Source: CAVQMC01 sp963713505
GTDB lineage: Bacteria; Bacteroidota; Ignavibacteria; Ignavibacteriales; Ignavibacteriaceae
Direction: 5' to 3'
Length of the DNA: 64,000 nt
Assembly: GCA_963713505.1 (NCBI GenBank)
Contig: CAVQMC010000012.1
Location: 1 to 64,000 of the forward strand
Positions within the stretch are counted from its first letter, which is position 1; every line of letters begins with the position of its first letter. Under the pieces are notes generated by a model. It worked only from the letters and a program-made list of their open reading frames with translations. It was not told the origin of the DNA and searched no databases. Made by a program: the position numbers and the translations under genes. Below are positions 1 to 8,285 of the stretch, piece by piece.

Positions 1-752
1 GCCGACGCGTTGACGATGAAGGTCCGTGAGGGTGGCCGAATCGTCAACGTCGCTGCTGGTCGCGGTCGGGGTCAACGCCGAGGGCACCGTGAGATCCTCG
101 GGATCGACATCACCACCACCGAAGACGGCGCCGGTTGGCTGGCCGTTCCTCCGCGAGCCTGGTGGCCCGAGGCCTGTCCGGGCGTCCAGCTGGTGATCAG
201 TCGACGACCACCCTGGGCTGGTTGCCGCCATCGCATCAGACCTGGCGGGCGCGTCGTGGCAGCGATGCCGCACCCACTACGTGCGGAACCTCAGAGGACA
301 AGGTCCCAGCAGGCGCCCAGGTCGATGGTCGCCACCATGGTGCGCACCATCTTCGCCCAACCCCGGATCGGTGTGGGCCCAGCATCGTCGGGTCGTCGAC
401 CAGTTGGCCGTGCCGGGTTCCAAGCGCCGCCGATCACCTCGACGCAGCCGGTGCCGAGATCTTCACCTTCACCGGGTTCCCCAAAGCGCACTGGCGCCAG
501 ATCTGGTCGAACAACCCCCAAGAACGGTTGAACAAAGAAATCCGCCGTCGCACCAACGTAGTCGGGATCTTCCCCACCCGGGGATCGATCATCCGCCTCG
601 TCGGTGCCGTGCTCGCCGAACAGCACGACGAATGGGCCATCGCCCGCCGGTACATGAGCCTCGACGCACTCGCCCAAGCCCGCATCCGACTCATCGAAAC
701 CAACCAGCTCCCCGAGGAGGTGACCCCGACACTCGAAACCGCAACCGGCTAG
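1..752 (+). pseudogene. IS256-family transposase, 5'-truncated and frame-shifted
   Basis: This is the catalytic and C-terminal part of an IS256 (Mutator-like) transposase, which cuts and pastes its insertion sequence. Pieces lie in all three forward frames: GHREILGIDITTTEDGAGW, then DDHPGLVAAIASDLAG through RCRTHYVRNLRGQ, then MVATMVRTIFAQP, then SVWAQHRRVVDQL. The long intact C-terminus (about 440-752) carries FTGFPKAHWRQIWSNNPQER and LNKEIRRRTNVVGIFP, the family hallmark around the last catalytic Glu. At least four frame changes in about 500 bases mean it cannot be read as one protein. The DNA is GC-rich and actinobacterial in style, unlike the rest of the window. Family assignment is firm; decay versus sequencing error is undecided. 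Confidence 0.88.
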
Positions 753-1150
753 AAAGAAGACAACGAGGCCGACACGGCATCACTCATACACCACATCCCC
801 GGACGTGACCTTCAGGCGAGTAGCGGTCATAACCGAGATGATCCGCCATCTCCACCTCCAAACCGGGTCTGGAGCACCTGACGGATCAGGCCAGTCGACA
901 GGCCGCCTTCGCCGGTGGGCCTCGATCCCGGTCAGTGCGGGCCTGGGTCACCAAAGCTTTAGCCCATTCCGACATGTCCCCGGCCGGCACAGCCAAGCCA
1001 GTGTCACGGTCCTCTTCAGCACGGGAAGGGGGGATTCCTATCAGAAGACATCAGATATGGTCCTTTCACCCCAACACCACCGGTATCGAGGAATCTAGAC
1101 CACACCATTTACACAACTCTTGTGACAGTTCCCCGAACCGGCATCGGAAT
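753..1150. other. GC-rich stretch between transposase and PKS fragment; probable IS terminal region
   Basis: I see no credible gene here. Forward reading frames exist but have no recognisable domain and shift among themselves. Downstream of the transposase stop there is 'acaccacatccccggacgtgacc', and at about 1099-1130 'ccacaccatttacacaac' followed by 'tcttgtgac'. The second resembles the terminal inverted repeats seen at ends of actinobacterial IS256-type elements, so the insertion sequence may end near 1130, immediately before the PKS fragment. This is inference from memory of such ends; no matching left end is visible in the window. Confidence 0.35.
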
Positions 1151-1935
1151 GTGTCAGCCCTTCGAGGCGGGTCCTTCAACCAGGCGACGTTGCAGGACAC
1201 CGAGGCGACGTTGATCCCGAGCCTGCGCGCCGGGCGCGAGGAGCCGGCGGCGATCGCCACCGCGCTCACCAGCGCCCACGTCGCCGGCGTCGAAGTCGAC
1301 CTGGCCAAGCTCTACCCCGGCGCGAAGAAGGTGCAGCTGCCGGGTTATCCATTCCAAAGGGCACGCCATTGGGTCTCGGCAAACCTTGGCACCGGGGATG
1401 TCGGTGCTGCAGGTCTCAGGGCCGCTGGACACCCGTTGCTCGGTGCAGCGATTGAGATTCCAGGAGAGGGGTTGCTGCTGACTGGCCGCATCTCGCTCAG
1501 CAGTCATCCCTGGTTGGCCGACCACGCGGTGCTCGACACGGTGATCCTGCCCGGAACGGCCTTCGTTGAGTTGGCTCTGCACGCTGCCGGGCGAGCCAAC
1601 ATGACCGTCGTCGACGAGCTGACCCTTCAGGCACCTTTGGTTCTGCCAGGGGACCGCGCTGTTGTCCTGCAGGTACGGCTCACGGATAGGGATCGGCCCC
1701 GGCAGGTGCGAGATCACAATCTCGTCCGAGTCCGAGGCGGTAGAGGGTGGTTCGGAAGGGTGGGTCCTCCATGCCAGCGGCACTCTCAGCACCGAGACGC
1801 CGGCCGCCGCTGTGATGCCGGACACCTGGCCACCACAGGGGGCAGAACCTCTCGCCACGGAGGATCTCTACCAGCGACTGGCGGAGATCGGCTTCAACTA
1901 CGGGCCAGCCTTTCAGGGCCTCAAGCAATACGGCC
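1150..1935 (+). pseudogene. type I polyketide synthase fragment (AT linker and dehydratase domain)
   Basis: This is an internal slice of a modular polyketide synthase, which builds polyketides from acyl-CoA extender units. In order it shows the post-acyltransferase linker (TLIPSLRAGREEP, then GVEVDLAKLYPG and LPGYPFQRARHWV) and the N-terminal hotdog of a dehydratase domain (HPLLGAAIEIP, HPWLADHAVLDTVILPGTAF). In the second half it shows GFNYGPAFQGLK, the usual dehydratase YGPxFQGL motif. The catalytic motif normally reads HxxxGxxxxP; here Asp replaces the Gly (HAVLDTVILP). A frame change near 1690-1715 splits the domain. The fragment stops at the composition break at about 1935. Bases and codons are GC-rich, as in actinobacterial PKS genes. 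Confidence 0.87.
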
Positions 1936-1965
1936 GGTTACAGATTACAGTATTGCTAGTTATAA
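1925..1965. other. abrupt junction between GC-rich actinobacterial and AT-rich Ignavibacteria-like DNA
   Basis: Within about 40 bases the sequence goes from a GC-rich PKS dehydratase motif (...YGPAFQGLK) to AT-rich codons of a TolC-like protein (...ADAKVTEAASHLLPQLSF). One open frame runs across the break, but the PKS domain stops mid-fold and the TolC protein has no signal peptide or first helix. No transposase, integrase, repeat or att-like sequence sits at the break. An in-silico or library chimera is the simplest reading. Confidence 0.88.
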
Positions 1966-3141
1966 GTGCCGATGCAAAAGTAACAGAGGCAGCTTCACAT
2001 TTATTGCCACAGTTGTCTTTTTCGGCCGGCTACACAAGATTAAGCAATATTCCGCCGTTCGAAATTTCTGTTCCGATTTTTCCAAATCCCATTCAAATTT
2101 CTCCGGTTATACTTAATAATTATAATTTAAAATTAACATTGCAGCAGCCGATCTTTACCGGATTAAAATTATTGTCATTGAAAAGTGCGGCTAATTCAAA
2201 TTACAAAGCTGCGGAGTTAGAATACTCGAAGGATCTTAATGAAACTGCTTTTAATATTCAAAGTGCATTTTGGAATTATTATAAAGCTAAACAGTTAAAA
2301 GAGCTGCTTGATGAAGATTTAAAACAAATTAAAACTCATCTTGATGATACAAAAAATTTTCTTAAAAACGGATTAGCAACTCAGAATGACGTTTTAAAAT
2401 TGGAAGTACAGTATTCAAATGTAAAATTAAAATTAATAGAAGCTGAAAATAATATTGATGTTGCAAGAATTAATTTTAACAGAATTTTAAATCTGCCTCT
2501 TGAATCAAATACAGATATACTAGTAAATAAAATTGATACTTCTTTTGTTAAATATAATCTTGATTCAATTCTAAAAGAAGCAAAAGAAAAACGGAACGAT
2601 TTAAAATCTTTACAATATAGAGTTGATGCCAGTGACGATGCAATCAATGCTGCAAATTCCGGCTGGTTCCCTTCTGTTTACTTGATTGGAAATTATTATT
2701 ACAATAAACCAAATCAAAGAATTATTCCTGCGGTTGATAAATTTAAAGAAACCTGGGACGTAAGCTTAACTTTAAATTGGACTTTATGGAACTGGGGTTA
2801 TACTTCATCCCAAACCACTCAAGCTGAGCAGAATAAAGTTCAGGCAGAGACTTCTCTTGAACAGCTTAAAGATGCTGTCGGAGTTGAAGTTTATCAATCT
2901 TATTTAACCTATAACAGATCTTTGGATAAAATAAAAGTATCTAAACAAACAGTTGAACAGGCGGAAGAGAATTATAGAATAACGCAGCAAAAATATAATC
3001 AGCAGGTAGCAACTAGTTCGGATTTAATTGATGCAGAAGTTTCCGTATCTGCAGGCAAAAACTAACTTGACAAATTCATTAGTTGATTTCGAAATAGCCA
3101 GAATAAAATTAGAAAAATCAATTGGTAGAAAAATTTATTAA
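1950..3141 (+). pseudogene. TolC-family outer-membrane efflux protein, N-terminus missing, frameshift near the 3' end
   Basis: TolC proteins form the outer-membrane channel of tripartite exporters. The AT-rich part shows PQLSFSAGYTRLSNIPPFEI at the start, then long amphipathic helices (FNIQSAFWNYYKAKQLKEL, NGLATQNDVLKLEVQYSN) and LPLESNTD after the first helical repeat. The second repeat follows, with SGWFPSVYLIGNYYYN. About 40 N-terminal residues, including the signal peptide, are absent because the gene begins at the chimeric junction. The frame stops at 3065 (VSVSAGKN). Reading from 3049 in the next frame gives LQAKTNLTNSLVDFEIAR... to a stop at 3141, the expected family ending, so a one-base indel lies near 3040-3050. 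The gene ends 28 bases before the ABC ATPase. No HlyD-like adaptor gene is visible here. Confidence 0.82.
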
Positions 3142-3169
3142 TAATTGCAGATAATAAAAGATAAAGTAT

Positions 3170-4115
3170 ATGTCTGAAACAAATAGTATTGAAGTAAATG
3201 ATTTAACAAAAGAATTCGGAAGTTTTACGGCTGTAAATCATATATCTTTTAATGTTAAAAAGGGAGAAATATTCGGATTTTTAGGCGCGAACGGAGCCGG
3301 AAAATCCACAACAATCAGAATGCTTTGCGGAATATTAGGACCAACTTCCGGCGATGCTTTAGTCGGCGGATTTAGTATTATGAAACAGCCTGACAAAGTT
3401 AAAATGAATATCGGTTACATGTCGCAGAGATTTTCACTTTATAATGATTTGACAGTTGAAGAAAATATTAATTTTTTCGGCGGAGTATACGGACTCGAAG
3501 GTAAAGAATTTAATGAAAGGAAAAATTGGGTCCTTGATATCGCCAATCTCCATGGAAAAGAAAACCTTTTAACTGCATCTCTTCCGGGAGGAATAAAACA
3601 ACGTTTAGCATTGGGGACTGCAGTAATTCACAGACCTAATATTGTTTTTCTTGATGAACCGACCAGCGGTGTTGACCCAATTTCCAGAAGAAATTTTTGG
3701 GATTTAATTCATCAGTTATCTTCGGAAGGAACAACCGTTTTTGTAACCACACACTATCTTGAAGAAGCTGAATTCTGCAACAATATCATTTTAATAAATG
3801 CGGGCAAGCTAATTGCCGAAGGAACATCTAAAGAATTGAAAACAAATTATTTGAAAAGTACAATCCTGGAAATTGAATGCAGTAATGTTGTAAATGCAAT
3901 GGAAATTTTGGAAAAAGAAAACTTTCGTGAATGAAACTTCAATTTTCGGAAATCAAATGCATATAAATGTAAATGATAATTACAAAAGCAAAGAACAAAT
4001 TAGAAAAATATTAACAGATGAAAATTCAATTGAAGTAAAAAGAATCGATAAAATTATTCCGACTCTGGAAGATGTTTTTATTCATTTATTGGAAGAGGAT
4101 AAAGAGAAGAAATAA
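3170..4115 (+). pseudogene. ABC transporter ATPase (YbhF/DrrA-like), single frameshift
   Basis: This is the cytoplasmic ATP-hydrolysing subunit of an ABC-2 exporter. Visible motifs are Walker A GANGAGKST, the Q-loop region YMSQRFSLY, and Walker B with D-loop VFLDEPTSGVDP. The H-loop is VFVTTHYLEEAE. The signature reads LPGGIKQRLALG, with Pro where most ABC proteins have Ser (LSGG). The first frame stops at 3934. Reading on in the next frame from about 3930 gives VNETSIFGNQMHINVN... and LEDVFIHLLEED, the normal C-terminal domain, ending at 4115. One extra base in 'aactttcgtgaat' explains the break. Reconstructed length is about 314 residues. It follows tolC and precedes two permeases, interrupted by the four-helix-bundle element. 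Confidence 0.86.
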
Positions 4116-4117
4116 GG

Positions 4118-4140
4118 AGACAGAAGACAGTAGTCTGAAG
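4118..4140. repeat. left 23-bp inverted repeat of the four-helix-bundle element
   Basis: The repeat starts with 'agacagaag' and ends with 'tctgaag'. It matches the reverse complement of 4557-4579 at 20 of 23 positions, with mismatches at repeat positions 10, 14 and 19. It begins three bases after the ATPase stop codon. Confidence 0.8.
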
Positions 4141-4203
4141 TTAGAATTTGAAAGTACATTTATGAATTCAATAATAATTAAAAAAATATTAATGGGAGGA
4201 ATC

Positions 4204-4570
4204 ATGAAAAAATCTGAAAGATTTATCTGATTTAATTGTATGGCAAAAAGCACATCAATTTGTTTTGGAAATTTACAAAGTGACAAAATATTTTCCGAAA
4301 GAAGAAACCTATTCATTAATATCTCAGTTTAGGAGAGCTTCTATATCTATTCCGGCAAATATTGCAAAAGGATTTAGGAAAAAAAGTAAAAAAGATAAAG
4401 TAAGATTTCTAAATATTTCAGAAGGTTCTTTAGAAGAATGTAAATATTATCTAATCCCTTCAAGAGATTTAAATTATATAGAGAATATTAAAGAGTTAAT
4501 AAATCTGACGGAAGAAATAGGAAAATTATTATTTGCTTATTCGAAAGCAATTCTCTCTTCTGACTCCTGA
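4204..4570 (+). pseudogene. four helix bundle protein (23S rRNA intervening-sequence protein family), frameshift at start
   Basis: The product is a small helical protein of the S23/IVP four-helix-bundle family; its molecular role is not established. The body reads LIVWQKAHQFVLEIYK, FPKEETYSLISQFRRAS, SIPANIAKGF and LNISEGSLEECKYYL, all family hallmarks. The family's usual beginning (KNLKDLSDLIVWQKAH) follows the ATG at 4204 only if the run of six A at 4207-4212 is read as five. As written, the ATG frame stops at once, so a homopolymer indel is likely. A ggagga ribosome site precedes the ATG. The stop codon (4568-4570) lies inside the right inverted repeat. Confidence 0.85.
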
Positions 4571-4579
4571 CTTCTGTCT
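4557..4579. repeat. right 23-bp inverted repeat of the four-helix-bundle element
   Basis: This is the reverse complement of 4118-4140 with three mismatches. It contains the stop codon of the four-helix-bundle gene and is followed after 23 bases by the first permease gene. Confidence 0.8.
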
Positions 4580-4602
4580 ACTTTTACTAATTAGAGCAAA
4601 AT

Positions 4603-5733
4603 ATGATTAAAAGAATTTTAGCAATATCAAAAAAAGAAATTAGACAATTAAAACGCGACACAAGAATGCTTTACGTTCTTTTTGTCTTCCCTTTTGTGTT
4701 ATTAATTTTATTCGGATACGCAATCAATTTCGATGTTCATCATATTAAAATGGCCGTTTATGATCTGGATAAATCTATTGAAACAAGAGACTTTGTTAAC
4801 CGATTAACAAGTTCTAATTATTTTGATTTAGTGGGAAGCCTTAGTTCCGAAAATCAAATCCGTGAAGCATTGGATAAAGGCGATGCACAAGTTGTGTTGG
4901 TTTTCCCTCATGATTTTTCCAGTAATCTTCAATCCAGCAAAGAAGCAAAAGTTCAAATTTTAGTTGAAGGAATAGATGCAAATACAGCTTCGGTAATTTC
5001 AAATTATATGAATGCGGCAACAGCAACTTATAATTATAAAATTACTCAGAAAGCTATGGCAGTCCGAGGAAAGCAGGCTTATTTACCAATAAATCTTGAA
5101 CCAAGATTCTGGTTTAATCCCGATTTGAATTCCACGCTTTATCTTATACCCGGCTTGATTTCGATGATCTTGATTATGACTGCAGTAATTTCGATTGCAA
5201 TGTCAATTGTAAGAGAAAAAGAAAACGGAACTATTGAACAAATTAATGTTTCTCCGCTTAATTCATTAGAACTTCTTGTCGGAAAAATAATTCCCTATTC
5301 AATAATTGCTTTAGTCATTGCGGCTATAATTTTATTTGCAGGTTATATTTTATTCGGTTTAACTATTAAAGGAAGTATACTGCTGTTATTTATATCGACT
5401 TTAATATTTCTTTTTGCATCTCTAAATCTTGGAATTTTAATTTCTTCAATTTCAGATTCACAGCAGGTTGCATTTCAGTTATCGGCATTAATTTCTTTAT
5501 TACCTTCGTTTTTGTTATCGGGATTTGTTTTTCCGATAGAAAGCATGCCGCCGGTAATTCAAATTTTAACAAATATAACTCCCGTAAAATTTTATATAGT
5601 TGTTCTTAGAGATATTTTGCTTAAAGGAGTTGGCCTTACAGCTTTCTGGCAGCAGATAATTTATCTAATAATTTTTAATGTTTTCTTTTTAGGCTTAGCA
5701 ACAATAATTAATAAGAAAAACAAAATGGCGTAA
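4603..5733 (+). CDS. ABC-2 type permease subunit (YbhS/YhhJ-like)
   Basis: This is an inner-membrane permease of 376 residues, normal for the YbhS/YbhR class. One membrane helix near residues 20-40 (VLFVFPFVLLILFGYAI) is followed by a large periplasmic domain (about 45-175) and five C-terminal helices. The conserved VREKENGTIEQINVSPL stretch, typical of ABC2_membrane_3 proteins, links helices two and three. FVFPIESMPPVIQ marks the last-but-one loop. It pairs with the next gene as a heterodimer driven by the ATPase upstream and is expected to export through TolC. Substrate is unknown. The frame is intact. Confidence 0.9.
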   Translation: MIKRILAISKKEIRQLKRDTRMLYVLFVFPFVLLILFGYAINFDVHHIKMAVYDLDKSIETRDFVNRLTSSNYFDLVGSLSSENQIREALDKGDAQVVLVFPHDFSSNLQSSKEAKVQILVEGIDANTASVISNYMNAATATYNYKITQKAMAVRGKQAYLPINLEPRFWFNPDLNSTLYLIPGLISMILIMTAVISIAMSIVREKENGTIEQINVSPLNSLELLVGKIIPYSIIALVIAAIILFAGYILFGLTIKGSILLLFISTLIFLFASLNLGILISSISDSQQVAFQLSALISLLPSFLLSGFVFPIESMPPVIQILTNITPVKFYIVVLRDILLKGVGLTAFWQQIIYLIIFNVFFLGLATIINKKNKMA

Positions 5734-5771
5734 TAATTTTTGATAAAGTTCCCGATTCAAAAGGCATTAAG

Positions 5772-6902
5772 ATGAAAAAAATAATTAATATAATAATTAA
5801 AGAGTTTCTACAATTAAGAAGAGATCCGAGATTATTCGGGATAATTTTTATTTCTCCTGTTGTTCAATTAATTCTTCTGGGTTATGCTGCTAACTTGGAT
5901 ATCAATAATATTAATACGGTTGTTTATAATCAGGATAAAACTGTTGCAAGCAGGGATTTTATAGATAAATTTCAAAGCTCGGGATATTTTTCTATTACAG
6001 ATTATGCTGATAATTATGATCAAGTTACAAAGCTTATAAATAATGGTGATGATCTTTGGGCTTTGGTTATACCAAAAGATTTTGAAAAGAAAATACAAAG
6101 AGGAGAACAGGTTAAAGTACAGGCTTTATTCGACGGATCTGATGGAAATAAAGCTGGGATTGCCGCAGGATATGTTTCAAGTATTGTTTCAAGTTATTCA
6201 CAAAAAATTATTCTTGATGCACAAAATAAAACAGGAAGAAAAATATCGATGGTGGGAATGGTAACTCCGGAATTAAGAGTTTGGTATAATCCTGATTTAA
6301 AGACAAGATATTTTATGCTGCCCGGAATTATGGGATTAATTCTTACAATAATTACTACGACTTTAATGGCAATGGGAATTGTTAAAGAAAGAGAAATCGG
6401 AACTTTGGAACAATTAATTGTAACACCGATTAAACCTTATCAATTAATAATTGGTAAAACAATTCCATTTGTATTAGTAGGATTTATGGATGTACTTTTG
6501 GTAATGGGAGTTATGGTTTTCTGGTTTGGAATTCCAATAAGAGGTGATTTTTTCTTTTTGATAATTGCATCTTTTATTTATGTATTATCTTCACTTGGTT
6601 TGGGTTTATTTATTTCAACAATATCCAAAACTCAGCAGCAGGCAATGATGGTAGCAATGTTCGGGATTCTGCTTCCAATGAATTTCCTTTCCGGTTTTGC
6701 ATTTCCAATAGAAAATATGCCGGGCTGGATTCAGCCGATTACTTATTTAATACCTTTAAGATATTATATTACAATTTTGCGGGGAGTAATTTTAAAAGGC
6801 GATGGATTTCTTCAGCTCGTTCCCGAAACATTTACTTTGCTGGGATTTGGACTTTTAATTTTATTTTTAAGTTCATTAAGATTTCAAAAAAGATTGGGTT
6901 AG
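5772..6902 (+). CDS. ABC-2 type permease subunit (YbhR-like)
   Basis: This second permease has 376 residues and the same architecture as its neighbour: helix near residues 20-40 (IIFISPVVQLILLGYA), a periplasmic domain, then five helices. It carries VKEREIGTLEQLIVTPIKP and FAFPIENMPGWIQPI. It starts 38 bases after the first permease stop, so they share a transcript ending at the hairpin terminator at 6912. The two permeases differ clearly in sequence, which suggests an obligate heterodimer. The set TolC, ATPase and two permeases resembles the YbhFSR/YhiI drug-export group, minus the membrane-fusion protein. Confidence 0.9.
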   Translation: MKKIINIIIKEFLQLRRDPRLFGIIFISPVVQLILLGYAANLDINNINTVVYNQDKTVASRDFIDKFQSSGYFSITDYADNYDQVTKLINNGDDLWALVIPKDFEKKIQRGEQVKVQALFDGSDGNKAGIAAGYVSSIVSSYSQKIILDAQNKTGRKISMVGMVTPELRVWYNPDLKTRYFMLPGIMGLILTIITTTLMAMGIVKEREIGTLEQLIVTPIKPYQLIIGKTIPFVLVGFMDVLLVMGVMVFWFGIPIRGDFFFLIIASFIYVLSSLGLGLFISTISKTQQQAMMVAMFGILLPMNFLSGFAFPIENMPGWIQPITYLIPLRYYITILRGVILKGDGFLQLVPETFTLLGFGLLILFLSSLRFQKRLG

Positions 6903-6911
6903 TTTAAAAAA

Positions 6912-6945
6912 AGCCGGAGATGATATTTAATTCTAATCTCCGGCT
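6912..6945. terminator. bidirectional hairpin terminator
   Basis: A perfect 10-bp stem (agccggagat / atctccggct) with a 14-base loop lies between two converging genes. An A run precedes it, giving a U run on the minus-strand transcript, and AT-rich DNA follows on the plus side. Confidence 0.85.
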
Positions 6946-6964
6946 AAATAAATATATTAGTTTA

Positions 6965-7756
6965 TTAATGACCGGCTAATTTTACATTGACCCAAAAATC
7001 AACTTCTTTCATTTCAGGTCTTTCACGCGGAGGATGTCCGCCTCGCCTTCCTGCTCCGCGTTCACCGAACGAACCGCCATCAGGTCTTCTTCCACCGAAA
7101 TCTTCTCTCATTTTTTGAAAATCCGGTTTTGGAATCTCAATACCAATTCCAATTGTTTTAGAAGTATCAGTTCCTATTCCATATTGAAATTCATTATTTA
7201 TCTTTAATGGAACTTTTAATTCATAGGTCAAATTACCTTCGTTTTCTCCAAGACTGGCTTCAATATCATATTTATTTTTAGTTGAAACTTGAAATCTTGC
7301 ATTTTTCATCGGACCTAGAATTTCCAGTTCATTTAAAGTCTTTGCATATTCTTGATTAAATCTTTTGCCGTTATTTTCATCTTGAGGTCTTCTCTGGAAA
7401 AGTTCAGGATTACCTTCCATTCCCAAAGGAAATTTTATACCGAATATTTTATCGCTTCCGCCGGTTGAATCAAACCATACAATTAAACCTCTTACAAGCA
7501 TTTCTCTTTGAATGTCTCTGTCATTGGATGAAAAGAAAATGTAAATGTAATTTGAATCGTTCATTATTCCGACAGAAGAATTATAATCTTTCAAGTAAAC
7601 TGTATTATTCTCCCATTCTTTGCTGCTGCCGTCTATTACAACATTATGGCTGCGCCATTTGCTTGCTAATTCCATATTGCCGCAGCCATAAAAGTTGATG
7701 GAGAGAGAACCAATTGCTAAGATTAATAAAACCGATCTCGATAAAATTTTATTCAT
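6965..7756 (-). CDS. lipoprotein with a CBM9/DOMON-like domain
   Basis: The product has 263 residues, with a lipoprotein signal (SLSINFYGCGN; lipidated Cys near residue 25). A domain beginning at IDGSSKEWENNTVYLKD and NDSNYIYIFFSSND follows; this resembles the start of CBM9-like beta-sandwich domains, which often bind sugars or serve as anchors. The C-terminal region (about 205-255) is rich in Gly, Arg and Pro and low in complexity. It is the last gene of the sigma-factor operon, one base after the CpxP-like gene. No function can be assigned; a role in envelope-stress response is only inferred from position. Confidence 0.6.
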   Translation of the reverse strand: MNKILSRSVLLILAIGSLSINFYGCGNMELASKWRSHNVVIDGSSKEWENNTVYLKDYNSSVGIMNDSNYIYIFFSSNDRDIQREMLVRGLIVWFDSTGGSDKIFGIKFPLGMEGNPELFQRRPQDENNGKRFNQEYAKTLNELEILGPMKNARFQVSTKNKYDIEASLGENEGNLTYELKVPLKINNEFQYGIGTDTSKTIGIGIEIPKPDFQKMREDFGGRRPDGGSFGERGAGRRGGHPPRERPEMKEVDFWVNVKLAGH

Positions 7757-7757
7757 T

Positions 7758-8267
7758 TTATTCTTGGTTTTTATCCTGCATCATTTGATGTCTGAATTCC
7801 GGTCTGTTTGGTCTTTCCGGCCTTTCCGGTCTCATAGGCGGATGATGCATTTCACCCATTCTCTCATGTCCTTTTGCTAAAAGATGCATATCGAATTTAG
7901 TTTTTTGTTCAGGCGTAAGTAAATTTCTGACTTTGTTTCTGTTTTTAATTTTTTTCAATTGTATTTGTTTTTGCAGATCTGAAATTTTATCCAAAGTATT
8001 TTCTACTTTGGATTCATCAAGATTATCTGTTGTTTGCAAAATCTTTAAATCGGTTCTGTACTTTTGCAGATCAGCACGAAGCGGTAAAATTTCTTTTTCA
8101 AGTTGTAATCTTAAGTCCTGCATTTTGGTTTGCTGATCTTTTGTAAAGTTCATTCCCATTCTTCTCATACTTGGCGCATCATTTTGGTCTTTCTCCTGTG
8201 CCAATAAAAATGATGAGCTGAAAAATAACACAACTATTATAGCAATTATTTTATTACGGTATTTCAT
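7758..8267 (-). CDS. Spy/CpxP-like periplasmic protein
   Basis: The product has 169 residues: a signal peptide (residues 1-23, ending LLAQ), then a helical domain with FTKDQQTKMQDLRLQ and NLLTPEQKTKFD. The second matches the LTxxQ motif of the Spy/CpxP/CnrX family, which are periplasmic chaperones or metal sensors. The C-terminus is rich in His, Met, Pro and Arg (MGEMHHPPMRPERPERPNRP), which could bind metal. It sits 18 bases after a second protein of the same kind, downstream of an ECF sigma factor and anti-sigma factor. Such proteins often regulate the sigma pathway; that is inference here. Confidence 0.78.
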   Translation of the reverse strand: MKYRNKIIAIIVVLFFSSSFLLAQEKDQNDAPSMRRMGMNFTKDQQTKMQDLRLQLEKEILPLRADLQKYRTDLKILQTTDNLDESKVENTLDKISDLQKQIQLKKIKNRNKVRNLLTPEQKTKFDMHLLAKGHERMGEMHHPPMRPERPERPNRPEFRHQMMQDKNQE

Positions 8268-8285
8268 GACTTTCTCCTTCGTTAA

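Larger units (their letters stand above)
4118..4579 (+). mobile_element. inverted-repeat-bounded four-helix-bundle (IVS-like) element inside an ABC operon
   Basis: A 462-bp unit carries one small gene and is bounded by 23-bp imperfect inverted repeats (20/23 identical). It lies exactly between the ATPase and the first permease of an exporter operon, where such genes normally abut. The encoded family is known from intervening sequences inserted into bacterial 23S rRNA genes, whose ends are also inverted repeats that fold into one stem. By analogy the unit could have inserted as a mobile cassette and would fold as a long stem in the operon mRNA. No transposase is present and no target duplication is evident; mobility is inference. 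Confidence 0.55.

Noticed and set aside
1662..3065. A single 467-residue open frame joining a PKS dehydratase to TolC
   Set aside because: The two halves come from DNA of different composition and both are truncated at the join; it is a chimera, not a fusion protein.
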